Of a stretch of 64,000 bases of DNA, positions 27,487 through 36,371 are shown in pieces. The DNA is from Thomasclavelia spiroformis DSM 1552 (lineage in GTDB: Bacteria; Bacillota_I; Bacilli_A; Erysipelotrichales; Coprobacillaceae), in the NCBI RefSeq assembly GCF_025149465.1, contig NZ_CP102275.1:1364001-1428000 (forward strand), given 5' to 3'. The notes under the pieces were generated by a model. The model did not search any database. It was not told where the DNA came from and was given only the letters and a program-made list of their open reading frames with translations. Numbering within the stretch: the stretch's first letter is position 1; each line of letters starts with the position of its first letter. Made by a program: the position numbers and the translations under genes.

Positions 27487-29073
27487 TTAGGAAATTGATA
27501 TTTCCTTCTTTTTCATCTTTTTATTGTGGTATTTGCGTATATTATAGGCAATCCCTATTAACAGCAGTTCTGTTTTTACATTTATGTTTCCTCTTCTTTT
27601 TAATCGGACATAATCCATATTCTGCTTTATTATTCCAAATGTCCCTTCTGACTGTATACTTCTTTGCTTTTTCATCTCTTTTCCTTCTTCGGTTCCAAGA
27701 TTTTCATCTACTTTTTCCTGCATTTCATTTAAGGCATAATTTATCTGTATTTTTCTTTGCTCCTTTGCCTTTGTGCATTTTTCTTTTACTTTACAGTCAT
27801 GACATTTACCACATTCGAATACTCTGCTGATTTGTAGATATTCACCTGCTGTGTTCCATCTTTCTTCTTTTTCAATATTAAATGAATGTCCCTGTGGGCA
27901 GACTTTAAATCCCTTTTCATCATATTCCCAGTTCATCTGATTATATATTTTCTTTTTAAATTCCTTTGTATTCTTTTTTGCATAATAATTATACTTTAAT
28001 CCCAGTTCCATCCCGTTTATGACATTAAAAAGCAAATTATCATAGCTTCCATATCCGGCATCGCCTATTGGCCATTTTGGATAACAGCCGTATCTTTCTT
28101 TATATTTTTTCATAAACGGTATATATGTTTTTGTATCAGCAGGATTTGAAAATATATCCATATGCATAATATATTCATCACTTACACCTATTTGCAGGTT
28201 ATATCCCGGTTTAAATATACCTGTATGATTATAATAGTCATACTTCATGTTCATCATGGTAGCATCATGATCAGTCTTTGAATAACTGTTCCTGTCGCCA
28301 CATATGTTCAATGATTCTTCATATCTCATTAATTTTATATAGATTTCAAGAAATTCATCATAATATTTCTGTAATAAGGAACGTCTTTTGCCTTTTCCGT
28401 ATACTATTTCTATATTTTGTCTTATCATCAGTTCCATTAACTGTTCTGCAATCAGTCCTGTATCATCAGCAGAATATCTTGATTTTATATCATATTTAAA
28501 GTTAAGATCATCATTTAATCTTATGATCAGATCTGTCACTTTAAGAAATGCTTTTTCCTGATAGCCTAGAATAGCTTTTTTCCAAACAAAACTGTTTTTC
28601 CTTGCATTGGCTTCTATCTTAGTTCCATCAATATAAAGTTTAGAAATATCAACATCATCTAATTCAATGATTCTTTTAACAACATCATAAAAAATATCTT
28701 CGATAGACATCGATAATTTTTCTGATATAAATCTTTGAAAAGCCATGAAAGAAGGAGTTTCATCATTAGCCAGCCACATATATCGGATATCATATCTGCA
28801 TAATTCTTCCATTTTTCTTAATTCATATTGACCGTTTATAAATGCAAACAATGTAACCTGTAACATCATATTAGGGTCGTAGCCCCTGTTGCCTCTATGG
28901 GGGCAGTTAAAATACTTTGAAGTGTTAATTCCTTTCATAATTTCTACGAAAGATGTCACCGGATCATCTACAGGAACAACTGTAAAAAAATCTAGTGGAA
29001 GTTTACATTGAAATGTATTATAATAAGAATTGTCAATCGGGTAATTAGATTCTATTATTTTTATATTTTGCAT
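27487..29073 (-). CDS. IS1182-family transposase
   Basis: A 528-residue DDE transposase. An N-terminal DUF772-type region (RGYDPNMMLQVTLFAFINGQ, then ELCRYDIRYMWLA) precedes the RNase H-like core with LYIDGTKIEANA, PIGDAGYGSYDN and QSEGTFGIIKQNM. A four-Cys zinc-binding stretch (CGKCHDCKVKEKC) lies at about residues 417-429. The gene is full length and intact. A hairpin terminator lies just upstream. Confidence 0.93.
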   Translation of the reverse strand: MQNIKIIESNYPIDNSYYNTFQCKLPLDFFTVVPVDDPVTSFVEIMKGINTSKYFNCPHRGNRGYDPNMMLQVTLFAFINGQYELRKMEELCRYDIRYMWLANDETPSFMAFQRFISEKLSMSIEDIFYDVVKRIIELDDVDISKLYIDGTKIEANARKNSFVWKKAILGYQEKAFLKVTDLIIRLNDDLNFKYDIKSRYSADDTGLIAEQLMELMIRQNIEIVYGKGKRRSLLQKYYDEFLEIYIKLMRYEESLNICGDRNSYSKTDHDATMMNMKYDYYNHTGIFKPGYNLQIGVSDEYIMHMDIFSNPADTKTYIPFMKKYKERYGCYPKWPIGDAGYGSYDNLLFNVINGMELGLKYNYYAKKNTKEFKKKIYNQMNWEYDEKGFKVCPQGHSFNIEKEERWNTAGEYLQISRVFECGKCHDCKVKEKCTKAKEQRKIQINYALNEMQEKVDENLGTEEGKEMKKQRSIQSEGTFGIIKQNMDYVRLKRRGNINVKTELLLIGIAYNIRKYHNKKMKKKEISIS

Positions 29074-29161
29074 AATCTAATTATACCAAAAATAGCACTT
29101 ATACTCATCTGAGTTTAAGTGCTATTTTTTTATTTTTGGTCAAACACATTATTTTAATGCG

Positions 29162-30004
29162 TTACAGCCTCTTTGTTTTTTTGATTAGTACAAATATAAA
29201 AATTATTAATATTAATAATAAAATAAATGGTAAATATCGCTCAATCATAATATCATTTTTAGAAGATTTAACAACTTTTGACCCTTGATGTACTACACTA
29301 TTTCCATCTTTTTTATACTCATCTTCTCTAACACAATAGACAACATATCGTTGATAATTTCTACGATAAGGATGACAAGTAATCAAAGTAATCATATCTT
29401 TACCTTCTTGAATCAATATTTTTTCACTTTCTGAGGGTAAAATTATTTGAATATCAGATACAATATATTTAATCTCTTGCCAATAATTGTTAATCGTTAT
29501 TTCATCACCAACTTGTAAATTCTCAATATCTCTAAAAAATGGTACCCCACGATATCCTCGATGACCAGCTAAAACACTGTTTGTATTTTTTCCGCCAATT
29601 GGTAAAGAAGTATTTGCGAGAACTGTAATTCCTTTTGCCATATTTTCTTTAGACGCCCCTAAATAAACCGGCATTTCAAGATTCATCTTTGGAATAGATA
29701 TAGTTGCAAAAACATCATTTTTAAAATCATAATCACCAATTACAAAATCCTTTTGATCAAAAGTCCAAGCATCACTAATACCGTTTTGCCCATCTTTATA
29801 CAATTTATTATTGTAATCTTCCATCATCTCAAACAACAAATCATGTGTATCAAAGTTTTTTTCTTCTTTCAAAACTTCAAAACTTTCTATTTCCTTTTTA
29901 GCATCATTATTTACCATCCAAGAATTAACATATGGAAACAAGAAAAAACACAAACCTGCTAAAAAACCAATACCAACAAGCACCATCAGAATTTTTCTAA
30001 CCAT
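29162..30004 (-). CDS. Class C sortase (pilus-type), second copy
   Basis: A 280-residue membrane transpeptidase with transmembrane helices at both ends (about 5-27 and 255-275), as in class C. Catalytic residues: His in VLAGHRGYRG, Cys in TLITCHPY and Arg in NYQRYVVY. The lid segment before the catalytic domain reads DAWTFD rather than the usual DPF/DPW. It is the last gene of the pilus operon, 5 bases after the other sortase. Its final Leu and stop coincide with the inferred end of the IS1182 element. Confidence 0.92.
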   Translation of the reverse strand: MVRKILMVLVGIGFLAGLCFFLFPYVNSWMVNNDAKKEIESFEVLKEEKNFDTHDLLFEMMEDYNNKLYKDGQNGISDAWTFDQKDFVIGDYDFKNDVFATISIPKMNLEMPVYLGASKENMAKGITVLANTSLPIGGKNTNSVLAGHRGYRGVPFFRDIENLQVGDEITINNYWQEIKYIVSDIQIILPSESEKILIQEGKDMITLITCHPYRRNYQRYVVYCVREDEYKKDGNSVVHQGSKVVKSSKNDIMIERYLPFILLLILIIFIFVLIKKTKRL

Positions 30005-30009
30005 TACTT

Positions 30010-30861
30010 TTACCTCCGTAATACCCTTTTAACTCTTTTTAATACGACAATAAAAATAATAATTAATACAATAATTCCAATCCCACTTACAATCGATTTA
30101 ATATATTCTTTAAACCATACATCATTATTAGCTTTTTTACTTTCTTGTTTTTCTAAATCTGGATTATATTCAACTCGATGACCTCTAACCAATAAACGAT
30201 GACTGTTAATTCCATAAGGTGTACATGTAACTAAAGTTACATAATCCTGCCCTGGAACAATCTTTAAATCATTAGTTTCATTAGGTTTGACCACGTTTAT
30301 TTTATCAACTTCATAAGCTAATACATCATCTAATACATGAATATAAAACAAATCATCTTTTTTTAAATCTGCTAAATTAGTAAACAATTCTGCTGTAGAT
30401 AACCCTGAATGAGCTGATAGAACTGCGTGTGTATCAATACCACCAACTGGAAAAGATGTACCTACTAAATGTCCTACACCCTTTAACATGTGTTCACTAT
30501 CAGTACCATGATAAATTGGCAAATTAACATCGATTTTTGGAATATTGATATATGCCATTACCCCATCATCAGTATAATTTAAAATATCATAATACACATC
30601 ATCAGCCATGTCAATAGCACTTGGATCAAAGGGATCAGTCAAAACAATTGTCTGATTTAATTTACGATTATAAGCATTGGCTAATTCCAACTCTTTTGCA
30701 ATTTGTTTCGTATCAATTTCCTTAATATCTTCAGTATAATCATTGATAACTTGGATCTGGTTTCTTCTAGAATAGATATTACTAATTAATGGATATAAGC
30801 TAATTATTAAACCAATACAAAAACCTACTATTAATATTATTCTAACTACATTTTTTTTCAT
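30010..30861 (-). CDS. Class C sortase (pilus polymerase)
   Basis: A 283-residue pilus sortase with N- and C-terminal membrane helices. The lid motif DPFDP (about 76-80) covers the active site. Catalytic residues: His in VLSAHSGLS, Cys in TLVTCTPYG and Arg in NSHRLLVRGHR. It likely cross-links LPxTG pilins encoded just upstream. It starts about 48 bases after the major pilin gene, behind a small AACTACATTAGTAGTT dyad. Confidence 0.94.
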   Translation of the reverse strand: MKKNVVRIILIVGFCIGLIISLYPLISNIYSRRNQIQVINDYTEDIKEIDTKQIAKELELANAYNRKLNQTIVLTDPFDPSAIDMADDVYYDILNYTDDGVMAYINIPKIDVNLPIYHGTDSEHMLKGVGHLVGTSFPVGGIDTHAVLSAHSGLSTAELFTNLADLKKDDLFYIHVLDDVLAYEVDKINVVKPNETNDLKIVPGQDYVTLVTCTPYGINSHRLLVRGHRVEYNPDLEKQESKKANNDVWFKEYIKSIVSGIGIIVLIIIFIVVLKRVKRVLRR

Positions 30862-30909
30862 AGTACCTCTTTATCAAATAAAGAACTACTAATGTAGTTC
30901 TTTTATATT

Positions 30910-32670
30910 TTAGTTTTCTTTTTTTCTTAATTTAACAAACGCTGTAGCCATACCTGCCATGATCAAAATACCACCAACAGCAAACATCCAAGTACCAGCG
31001 CCACCTGTTCTAGGTAAATTAAATCCTTTAGGGTTAACGATTTTTGTTACAGCCACAGATCCATCACCTATTTCAACATCTCCAAGAACTTCAGTAGGTA
31101 ATTCAGTCACTTCATCTCCTGTTGTTAAAGTATATTTTACATCAGTAACTGCTTCTTTACCATCTTCATCAACACCTATTGTTTCAACAACATCTAATTG
31201 CATTTGACCATCTGGGATAATATATCCGTTAGGAGCTTTTGTTTCTACTAATGTATATGTTCCAGCTTCAAAACCAATTAAATAAGCAATACCATCTTTA
31301 TCTGTAACAGCTGTTTTACCATCATTACTATTTATCACTAGTTGACCATTTTCATATTTATAAGTAACTAAAGGATTTCTTCCTTCATAATCACCATCAG
31401 GATCAGGTGCACCTGCATATAATTGGAACTCAGCACCTTCTAATTTATTTCCATCAGGGTCAACTTTGTTAATTTTTAAACCATAAACATAAGTTTCTGT
31501 TTTGTCCCATGGTTTAGAAGTATTCCATGTTTTATTGTTGTTTGTATATTCAAGATCAACTTGGTTAGGGTTACCTTCAACACCGATTACAGCATCTTCA
31601 TTAATTCTTACTTGATAATTAAGTTGAAGATTATTATAAGCCATTATATCAGGATAATCAAAAACAAGAGTCATTGTCTTTCCATCATAACTAACTGCAT
31701 AATCTCCATCGGTTACTGAATAATAAGTATATGGTTCTTCACCAATTGTTGTTTCATGTGTTTCTAAAGTACCTGGTTTCAATGTTTTACTTTCCCCACT
31801 GAAATTAGATACAATAATATCGATATTATTTTCAGGATCTCCTTCTCTATAGAAATCTAACCCTTTACTTAATGTATCGGTAATAATATATTTAACCATT
31901 TGAGTATTTGTAGAAGCATCATAATGAGGAATATCAGCATCTACTTGATATGTAAGAATATCGCCTACATTATTATCACTAATGTTTTCTTTTTTATCAC
32001 CTTCAATAATACTTTTATCAACATTTACTGGTTCATCTTTTGGTGTAATTGTTAAATCAAAATTCCAAAATAATTTGTTATCTTCAGCTTTATTAACATC
32101 AACATATGGTAATGGTACTAACATAGATTTAGATGCAACACTTGCAGAATCACCAGAAGTACCAGTTTCAATAATAATATAGAAACCAATATCTAAAGTA
32201 ACTTTTGTTTCCCCTGCTTCACTAACAGGAATTGTAGCAGTTGGTTGTATACTATTAGCTTCAATATAAGCTTGTACATCACTTGTGAACTTTGATGTTT
32301 CTTCAGTAATTGGATCAGTTACACCAATTAAATTACCTTCATCATCATAATTATTAATATTTAATTGGTTAGGCATAGTTGCAATTTTTTCCAAAGAATA
32401 AGCTTTACCCTCACCAATTAAATTAATAAAATTACTATTTACTGTATAATTATAAACATTTTGTCCTTCTTTTCCAACAGCATCTAAAATTTTATAAATG
32501 CTAAAAGTAGAACCTTCTTTATTAATTGTTATAGATCCAGTTGTTTTACTTAAATCAATTTCAGGGTTATCCTTTGGATCAACTTTATCAGATGCCCCTG
32601 CAGGCAATGTTAAAGCAAATCCAACTAGAAAAACCAACATTAAACTAAAAATCTTCTTAATCACTTTCAT
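30910..32670 (-). CDS. Major pilin-like LPxTG surface protein
   Basis: 586 residues: signal peptide (1-26, ending AGA), an N-terminal domain, a D2-type isopeptide fimbrial domain (about 205-385, with FWNFDLTITPKD at its start), a Cna-B/SpaA domain (about 395-485) with the E-box-like YTLVETKAPNGY, and an LPRTG sorting signal with hydrophobic helix and basic tail. The layout is that of a sortase-polymerised backbone pilin. Class C sortases follow directly. GAGAGG lies before the ATG. Confidence 0.92.
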   Translation of the reverse strand: MKVIKKIFSLMLVFLVGFALTLPAGASDKVDPKDNPEIDLSKTTGSITINKEGSTFSIYKILDAVGKEGQNVYNYTVNSNFINLIGEGKAYSLEKIATMPNQLNINNYDDEGNLIGVTDPITEETSKFTSDVQAYIEANSIQPTATIPVSEAGETKVTLDIGFYIIIETGTSGDSASVASKSMLVPLPYVDVNKAEDNKLFWNFDLTITPKDEPVNVDKSIIEGDKKENISDNNVGDILTYQVDADIPHYDASTNTQMVKYIITDTLSKGLDFYREGDPENNIDIIVSNFSGESKTLKPGTLETHETTIGEEPYTYYSVTDGDYAVSYDGKTMTLVFDYPDIMAYNNLQLNYQVRINEDAVIGVEGNPNQVDLEYTNNNKTWNTSKPWDKTETYVYGLKINKVDPDGNKLEGAEFQLYAGAPDPDGDYEGRNPLVTYKYENGQLVINSNDGKTAVTDKDGIAYLIGFEAGTYTLVETKAPNGYIIPDGQMQLDVVETIGVDEDGKEAVTDVKYTLTTGDEVTELPTEVLGDVEIGDGSVAVTKIVNPKGFNLPRTGGAGTWMFAVGGILIMAGMATAFVKLRKKEN

Positions 32671-32707
32671 CGTCTTTTTACCTCTCCATAAAATTAAATA
32701 AAATAGT

Positions 32708-35245
32708 TTAACCCTTTTCTATTTTTCTTGTCTTTTTTAATAATATAACTGTTATTCCCATGATTACAATTCCAATTGCAGCAATTCTTGCCGTTATGCC
32801 AGCTCCAGTTTTTGGAAGATTGAAACCGACTTTATTAGAAATTGTAAATGTAATTGTTTTAGAATCAGATGAGAATGTGTTTTCAACACCATTTAAATCT
32901 TTGCTTAGATATTCAAATGGCAGTTTAAACACAACTTCCTCTGTAATTATTTCATAGCCCGGTGGAGCTGTGAGTTCCTTAATTTTATATTCTCCTTCAC
33001 TTAGCTTTTCAAAGAAAGCTAAACCATGTTCATTAGTAATAGAAGTCTGGATTGGTTCACTACTCCATTCACCACTCGCTTCTTTTTTAAATAAACCAAA
33101 CTCTGCTCCAACCAATTTTTCATTAGTTTCAGCATCGATTTTGATTACTTTTATATTATAAGTTTCATTAACAATTGTATAACCATCGTCTTGATTTCCG
33201 ATTAAATCACTATTGTCATCAGTTGAATTAACAACGATTTCAAAAGTATTGTTAATTGCATCTACAGTCAAAATCCATGTTGTTTCAGTTGGTAAATAAC
33301 CATCTGGAACAGTAGTTTCTTTCATTTTATATTTTCCCGTATTTAATTTAGTAAATCTAACTTTTCCTTCACTATCACTAATAGCTTTACTAGTCCAGTT
33401 ACATCCTTCATCTGTTAAATATTTAGGATCATCAGTATGAGGATCCGTGCAGTTTGTATAACCGCCATTTTTATCCTTACATTTTTCAGTATGCTTGTGC
33501 ATACATTCTAATTTAAAAGTTGCCCCTGGTAATGGCGATAAGTTCAAATCACCTTTTTCATCAAAGTCTCGACTAGCTTTATCAAATTCAACATCCATCA
33601 TTGGTCTAGGATCTGAAGTCTGGAGTTCTTTGTTATGAATAAAATGCGCATTTATTGTTACTTGTCCATCAATAACCCCTGGATTTTCTTCATTACCTTT
33701 ATTAGAATTAATCCAGTCAGTTACCCATTTTGCAGCTTCTTCAGGCGAAGCAAACGGGGTATTAGCATCTGGCCCTGTAACATTTAGCGTAATAAATTCT
33801 TGCCTTTCACGATCAAAATATGTAAGTTCAATATTTTCTAACTTATAATTAGGATCAGCAGCATAATCTGGATCAACATTTATACTTACTTCAACATCAT
33901 TAGAATAACGATCGATATAAACAGTATTTGGGTCTTCTTTGATGTCTCCAGCATTTATATTTAAATCTTTATCTCCACCAGTTACACTAATAGTTGTTTT
34001 ATCAGCAGTAATATTAAAGAAAATTGGATTTTCATTAATCAAGAACCCCTCTGGTGCTTCAAATTCTTTTAAATAATATTCACCGACTCCTAAATTATCA
34101 TCAACATAAAACTCACCATTTTCATCAGTAATATATATTTTATCAGAAACTAATTCATCATTTTCATAATCTTGATCACCGTCATTATAATATAAATGAT
34201 ACTTAGCCCCAACAACCTTTTTACCACTATTATCACTAGTAGCAGATTTTGTTACTTTAACATTTGTTTTAAAAGTTTTATTGGCAACGACTGGCATATA
34301 GATACGTGATATAAAGTTTGTTCCATACCCATATGATATGGCATCTCTGACTGTAAATCCGCCACCACCATAATCAATATACTTAAAAAATTTTATCGCA
34401 TTTTCAAGAGAAACTCCCAAAGAACCAGTAACTTTACCACTATGTTTGATATTATCAATTTCAAATATATCATTATCCAACGCTTCATAGTTTAACGCAA
34501 TATCATTATTAACTGTAGTTCCTTCCCAAATAATTTGAGTTGAATATGGATCTTTAGAAAATTTTACTCGGTTATCTTCCTCATAGATTTCTGGTGTGTC
34601 CACTTTTAAATTTACTGACCAATCAACAGCTCCTGTTTTAATGGCATTTAAATAGTAACCTTCAAACGATGCTGCAGTTTGTATACCAATAATTATATGA
34701 ATCTGACCAACACATTGTTTATAATTTGAAATTGGATTTCCAGATAAATTGAGTACCATATTATATTCTTGTCCTTCACAATACCATTCACGCGCTTCTT
34801 CATCTGTAATACCAGTAATCTGTGTAATATATTCGATTGATAAAGGCCTTAGATCACCAATTTCATTCTTTATACTTGTAGCTGGTGCATTTGGCTGGTT
34901 GCTTAAATCAATTAATGTTGCATTTTTCAGCCACTCAATACCATAAATACCTTTAATTCCTCGATTAGCAGCATCAATAGTTCCTTCATATTCCATTAAT
35001 ATCTGCCTTACATCTTTGGTTTCATCACCGAAGTAATTAGCTGATACAAAGGAATCATATATTGCCGTTGCAAAATTTTTATCTTCAATTCCCGCTTCCA
35101 TAATTTGATCTACACCATTATCCTTATCAACACTATCAATTGGTCCTTGAGGAATATTAGCATCTGCAGAAGACATAACTGTAATTATTGAAAACACTAA
35201 AATCACTGCTAATTGCAAAATAAATAACTTTTTGATTCTATGCAT
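32708..35245 (-). CDS. Ancillary/tip pilin with three SpaA (Cna-B) domains
   Basis: 845 residues: signal peptide (MHRIKKLFILQLAVILVF..., cleavage after about 28), a large N-terminal thioester/adhesin-like region (about 30-330) of unrecognised fold, then three Cna-B/SpaA domains with E-boxes YYLKEFEAPEGF, YKMKETTVPDGY and YKIKELTAPPGY, and an LPKTG sorting signal. The second SpaA domain has an unusual insert with five Cys/His-rich residues (CMHKHTEKCKDKNGG...C), which may bind metal or form disulfides. First gene of the pilus operon; AAGGAGGTGAT gives a very strong ribosome site. Confidence 0.9.
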   Translation of the reverse strand: MHRIKKLFILQLAVILVFSIITVMSSADANIPQGPIDSVDKDNGVDQIMEAGIEDKNFATAIYDSFVSANYFGDETKDVRQILMEYEGTIDAANRGIKGIYGIEWLKNATLIDLSNQPNAPATSIKNEIGDLRPLSIEYITQITGITDEEAREWYCEGQEYNMVLNLSGNPISNYKQCVGQIHIIIGIQTAASFEGYYLNAIKTGAVDWSVNLKVDTPEIYEEDNRVKFSKDPYSTQIIWEGTTVNNDIALNYEALDNDIFEIDNIKHSGKVTGSLGVSLENAIKFFKYIDYGGGGFTVRDAISYGYGTNFISRIYMPVVANKTFKTNVKVTKSATSDNSGKKVVGAKYHLYYNDGDQDYENDELVSDKIYITDENGEFYVDDNLGVGEYYLKEFEAPEGFLINENPIFFNITADKTTISVTGGDKDLNINAGDIKEDPNTVYIDRYSNDVEVSINVDPDYAADPNYKLENIELTYFDRERQEFITLNVTGPDANTPFASPEEAAKWVTDWINSNKGNEENPGVIDGQVTINAHFIHNKELQTSDPRPMMDVEFDKASRDFDEKGDLNLSPLPGATFKLECMHKHTEKCKDKNGGYTNCTDPHTDDPKYLTDEGCNWTSKAISDSEGKVRFTKLNTGKYKMKETTVPDGYLPTETTWILTVDAINNTFEIVVNSTDDNSDLIGNQDDGYTIVNETYNIKVIKIDAETNEKLVGAEFGLFKKEASGEWSSEPIQTSITNEHGLAFFEKLSEGEYKIKELTAPPGYEIITEEVVFKLPFEYLSKDLNGVENTFSSDSKTITFTISNKVGFNLPKTGAGITARIAAIGIVIMGITVILLKKTRKIEKG

Positions 35246-35621
35246 TTTATCACCTCCTTTTTTTCTAAATATTCTTCATAAATATCTAATTAGAGATAAA
35301 TAGCCTAAGAAGTAATTCAGTCTACATGAATCATAGCTTATTTATCAAATCCAAAGATAAATTACATCCTGGCAACATAAGTATATCATCTTACCTAAAG
35401 TAAGTAGTTGTTTTTACTTAAAAACAAAATAAATACACTTAAAACATGTAACTTTTATCAAATATCAACCTTGAATATATATCCTATAATTAAATAGATA
35501 TCATAAAATTTTTATAAAAAAAATTAATAATTAATTTCACCTCTATAGAAAAAATCAACTAAGTATGGTAAACTGTCAAGCGAAACATATTGATAAACGT
35601 TTAACAGAGGGGAAATATTTT
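35246..35621. promoter_or_regulatory. Divergent intergenic region, pilus operon / LytTR regulator
   Basis: About 375 bases between divergent genes. It holds a dyad TAAGTA-N8-TACTTA (35401-35420 region), a TATAAT at 35485-35490 on the plus strand without a good -35, and repeated TAAAC/GTTTA motifs at about 35570-35605. LytTR proteins bind paired short direct repeats, so the regulator encoded next door may act here; no site can be assigned with certainty. Confidence 0.4.
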
Positions 35622-36368
35622 ATGTATAAAATTATTTTATATAGTGACGAAAAACAAACAATCGAAGAAATTTTTAATCAGCATATGCCATATATTACTA
35701 AAAACTATTTTAAAATAATTACAATTTCATCTGATTTAGAACTAAATGAATATAATAATGATGTTACTAGTACCGTTAATATATATTTTCTAGATCTAAC
35801 TTCTAAAAACATTGAAAAAGTTTTATATATCAGCAAGTTAATTCGTAAAATCAACCCTTACGCTTTTATTATTTTCATAAGTAATAATACTAATTACTTA
35901 CCTGAATATTTAGATATCTTACCATTTGCTATTTTACCAAAGCCAATTGAAAAAATTAAATTTTTATCACTTATGTCATCAATTCTTAGTTTATTAAGTC
36001 ATCAGGACTTAAGTTTATTAGAAATTAAAACAAAAGATGGTATTACTACGATTGATCATCGTTTAATAACTTTTGTTGAATATGAAAATCATTATCTATT
36101 TATCCATACTAAGCATGGTTCAACAATTAAATCAGCAACAATTAGAACCTCTTTTAAAAAATGGATGAAACCATTATTAAAATATGATTACTTTATTTCT
36201 CCACACAAATCATATTTAGTAAATATAGACTATGTTTATAAAATAATGAATAATCATACTTTTATTATGACAACTAAAGAAGTTATTCCTATTGCTAGTC
36301 AAACATTTACTAAAATAAAAGCTAAATATCTAAAATATATTAGAAAAAAATATGTTATTGGTAATTAG
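35622..36368 (+). CDS. LytTR-family response regulator
   Basis: 248 residues: an N-terminal receiver-like domain (YSDEKQ acidic site, the phospho-acceptor in YFLDLTS, Lys in LPKPIEK) and a C-terminal LytTR DNA-binding domain (about 145-245, with ITFVEYENHYLFIHTK and FISPHKSYLVNIDYV). The start is ATG 35622 with AGAGGGG upstream; a longer frame to 35565 has no ribosome site. It is divergent from the pilus operon and 3 bases before a polymerase-like membrane gene. No histidine kinase is adjacent. Regulation of the pilus operon is a reasonable guess. Confidence 0.88.
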   Translation: MYKIILYSDEKQTIEEIFNQHMPYITKNYFKIITISSDLELNEYNNDVTSTVNIYFLDLTSKNIEKVLYISKLIRKINPYAFIIFISNNTNYLPEYLDILPFAILPKPIEKIKFLSLMSSILSLLSHQDLSLLEIKTKDGITTIDHRLITFVEYENHYLFIHTKHGSTIKSATIRTSFKKWMKPLLKYDYFISPHKSYLVNIDYVYKIMNNHTFIMTTKEVIPIASQTFTKIKAKYLKYIRKKYVIGN

Positions 36369-36371
36369 TAT

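Larger units (their letters stand above)
27331..29169 (-). mobile_element. IS1182-family element between eno and the sortase gene (ends inferred)
   Basis: The transposase gene is framed by inverted GGCTGTAACG at 27332-27341 and 29160-29169, with weaker similarity further inward (ATAAGG / ATTAAA). About 1.84 kb is a normal size for the family. If these are the IS ends, both flanking genes take their final codons and TAA stop (inside CTGTAACG) from the element. No clear target duplication is visible. Several hairpins with T-runs lie inside (27412-27436, 27451-27476, 29086-29130) and would insulate the transposase gene from outside transcription. Confidence 0.5.

Noticed and set aside
30959-34946. 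Plus-strand ORFs opposite the pilin genes
   Set aside because: Antisense shadows of repetitive surface-protein codons; composition is unlike genuine genes and ribosome sites are missing.
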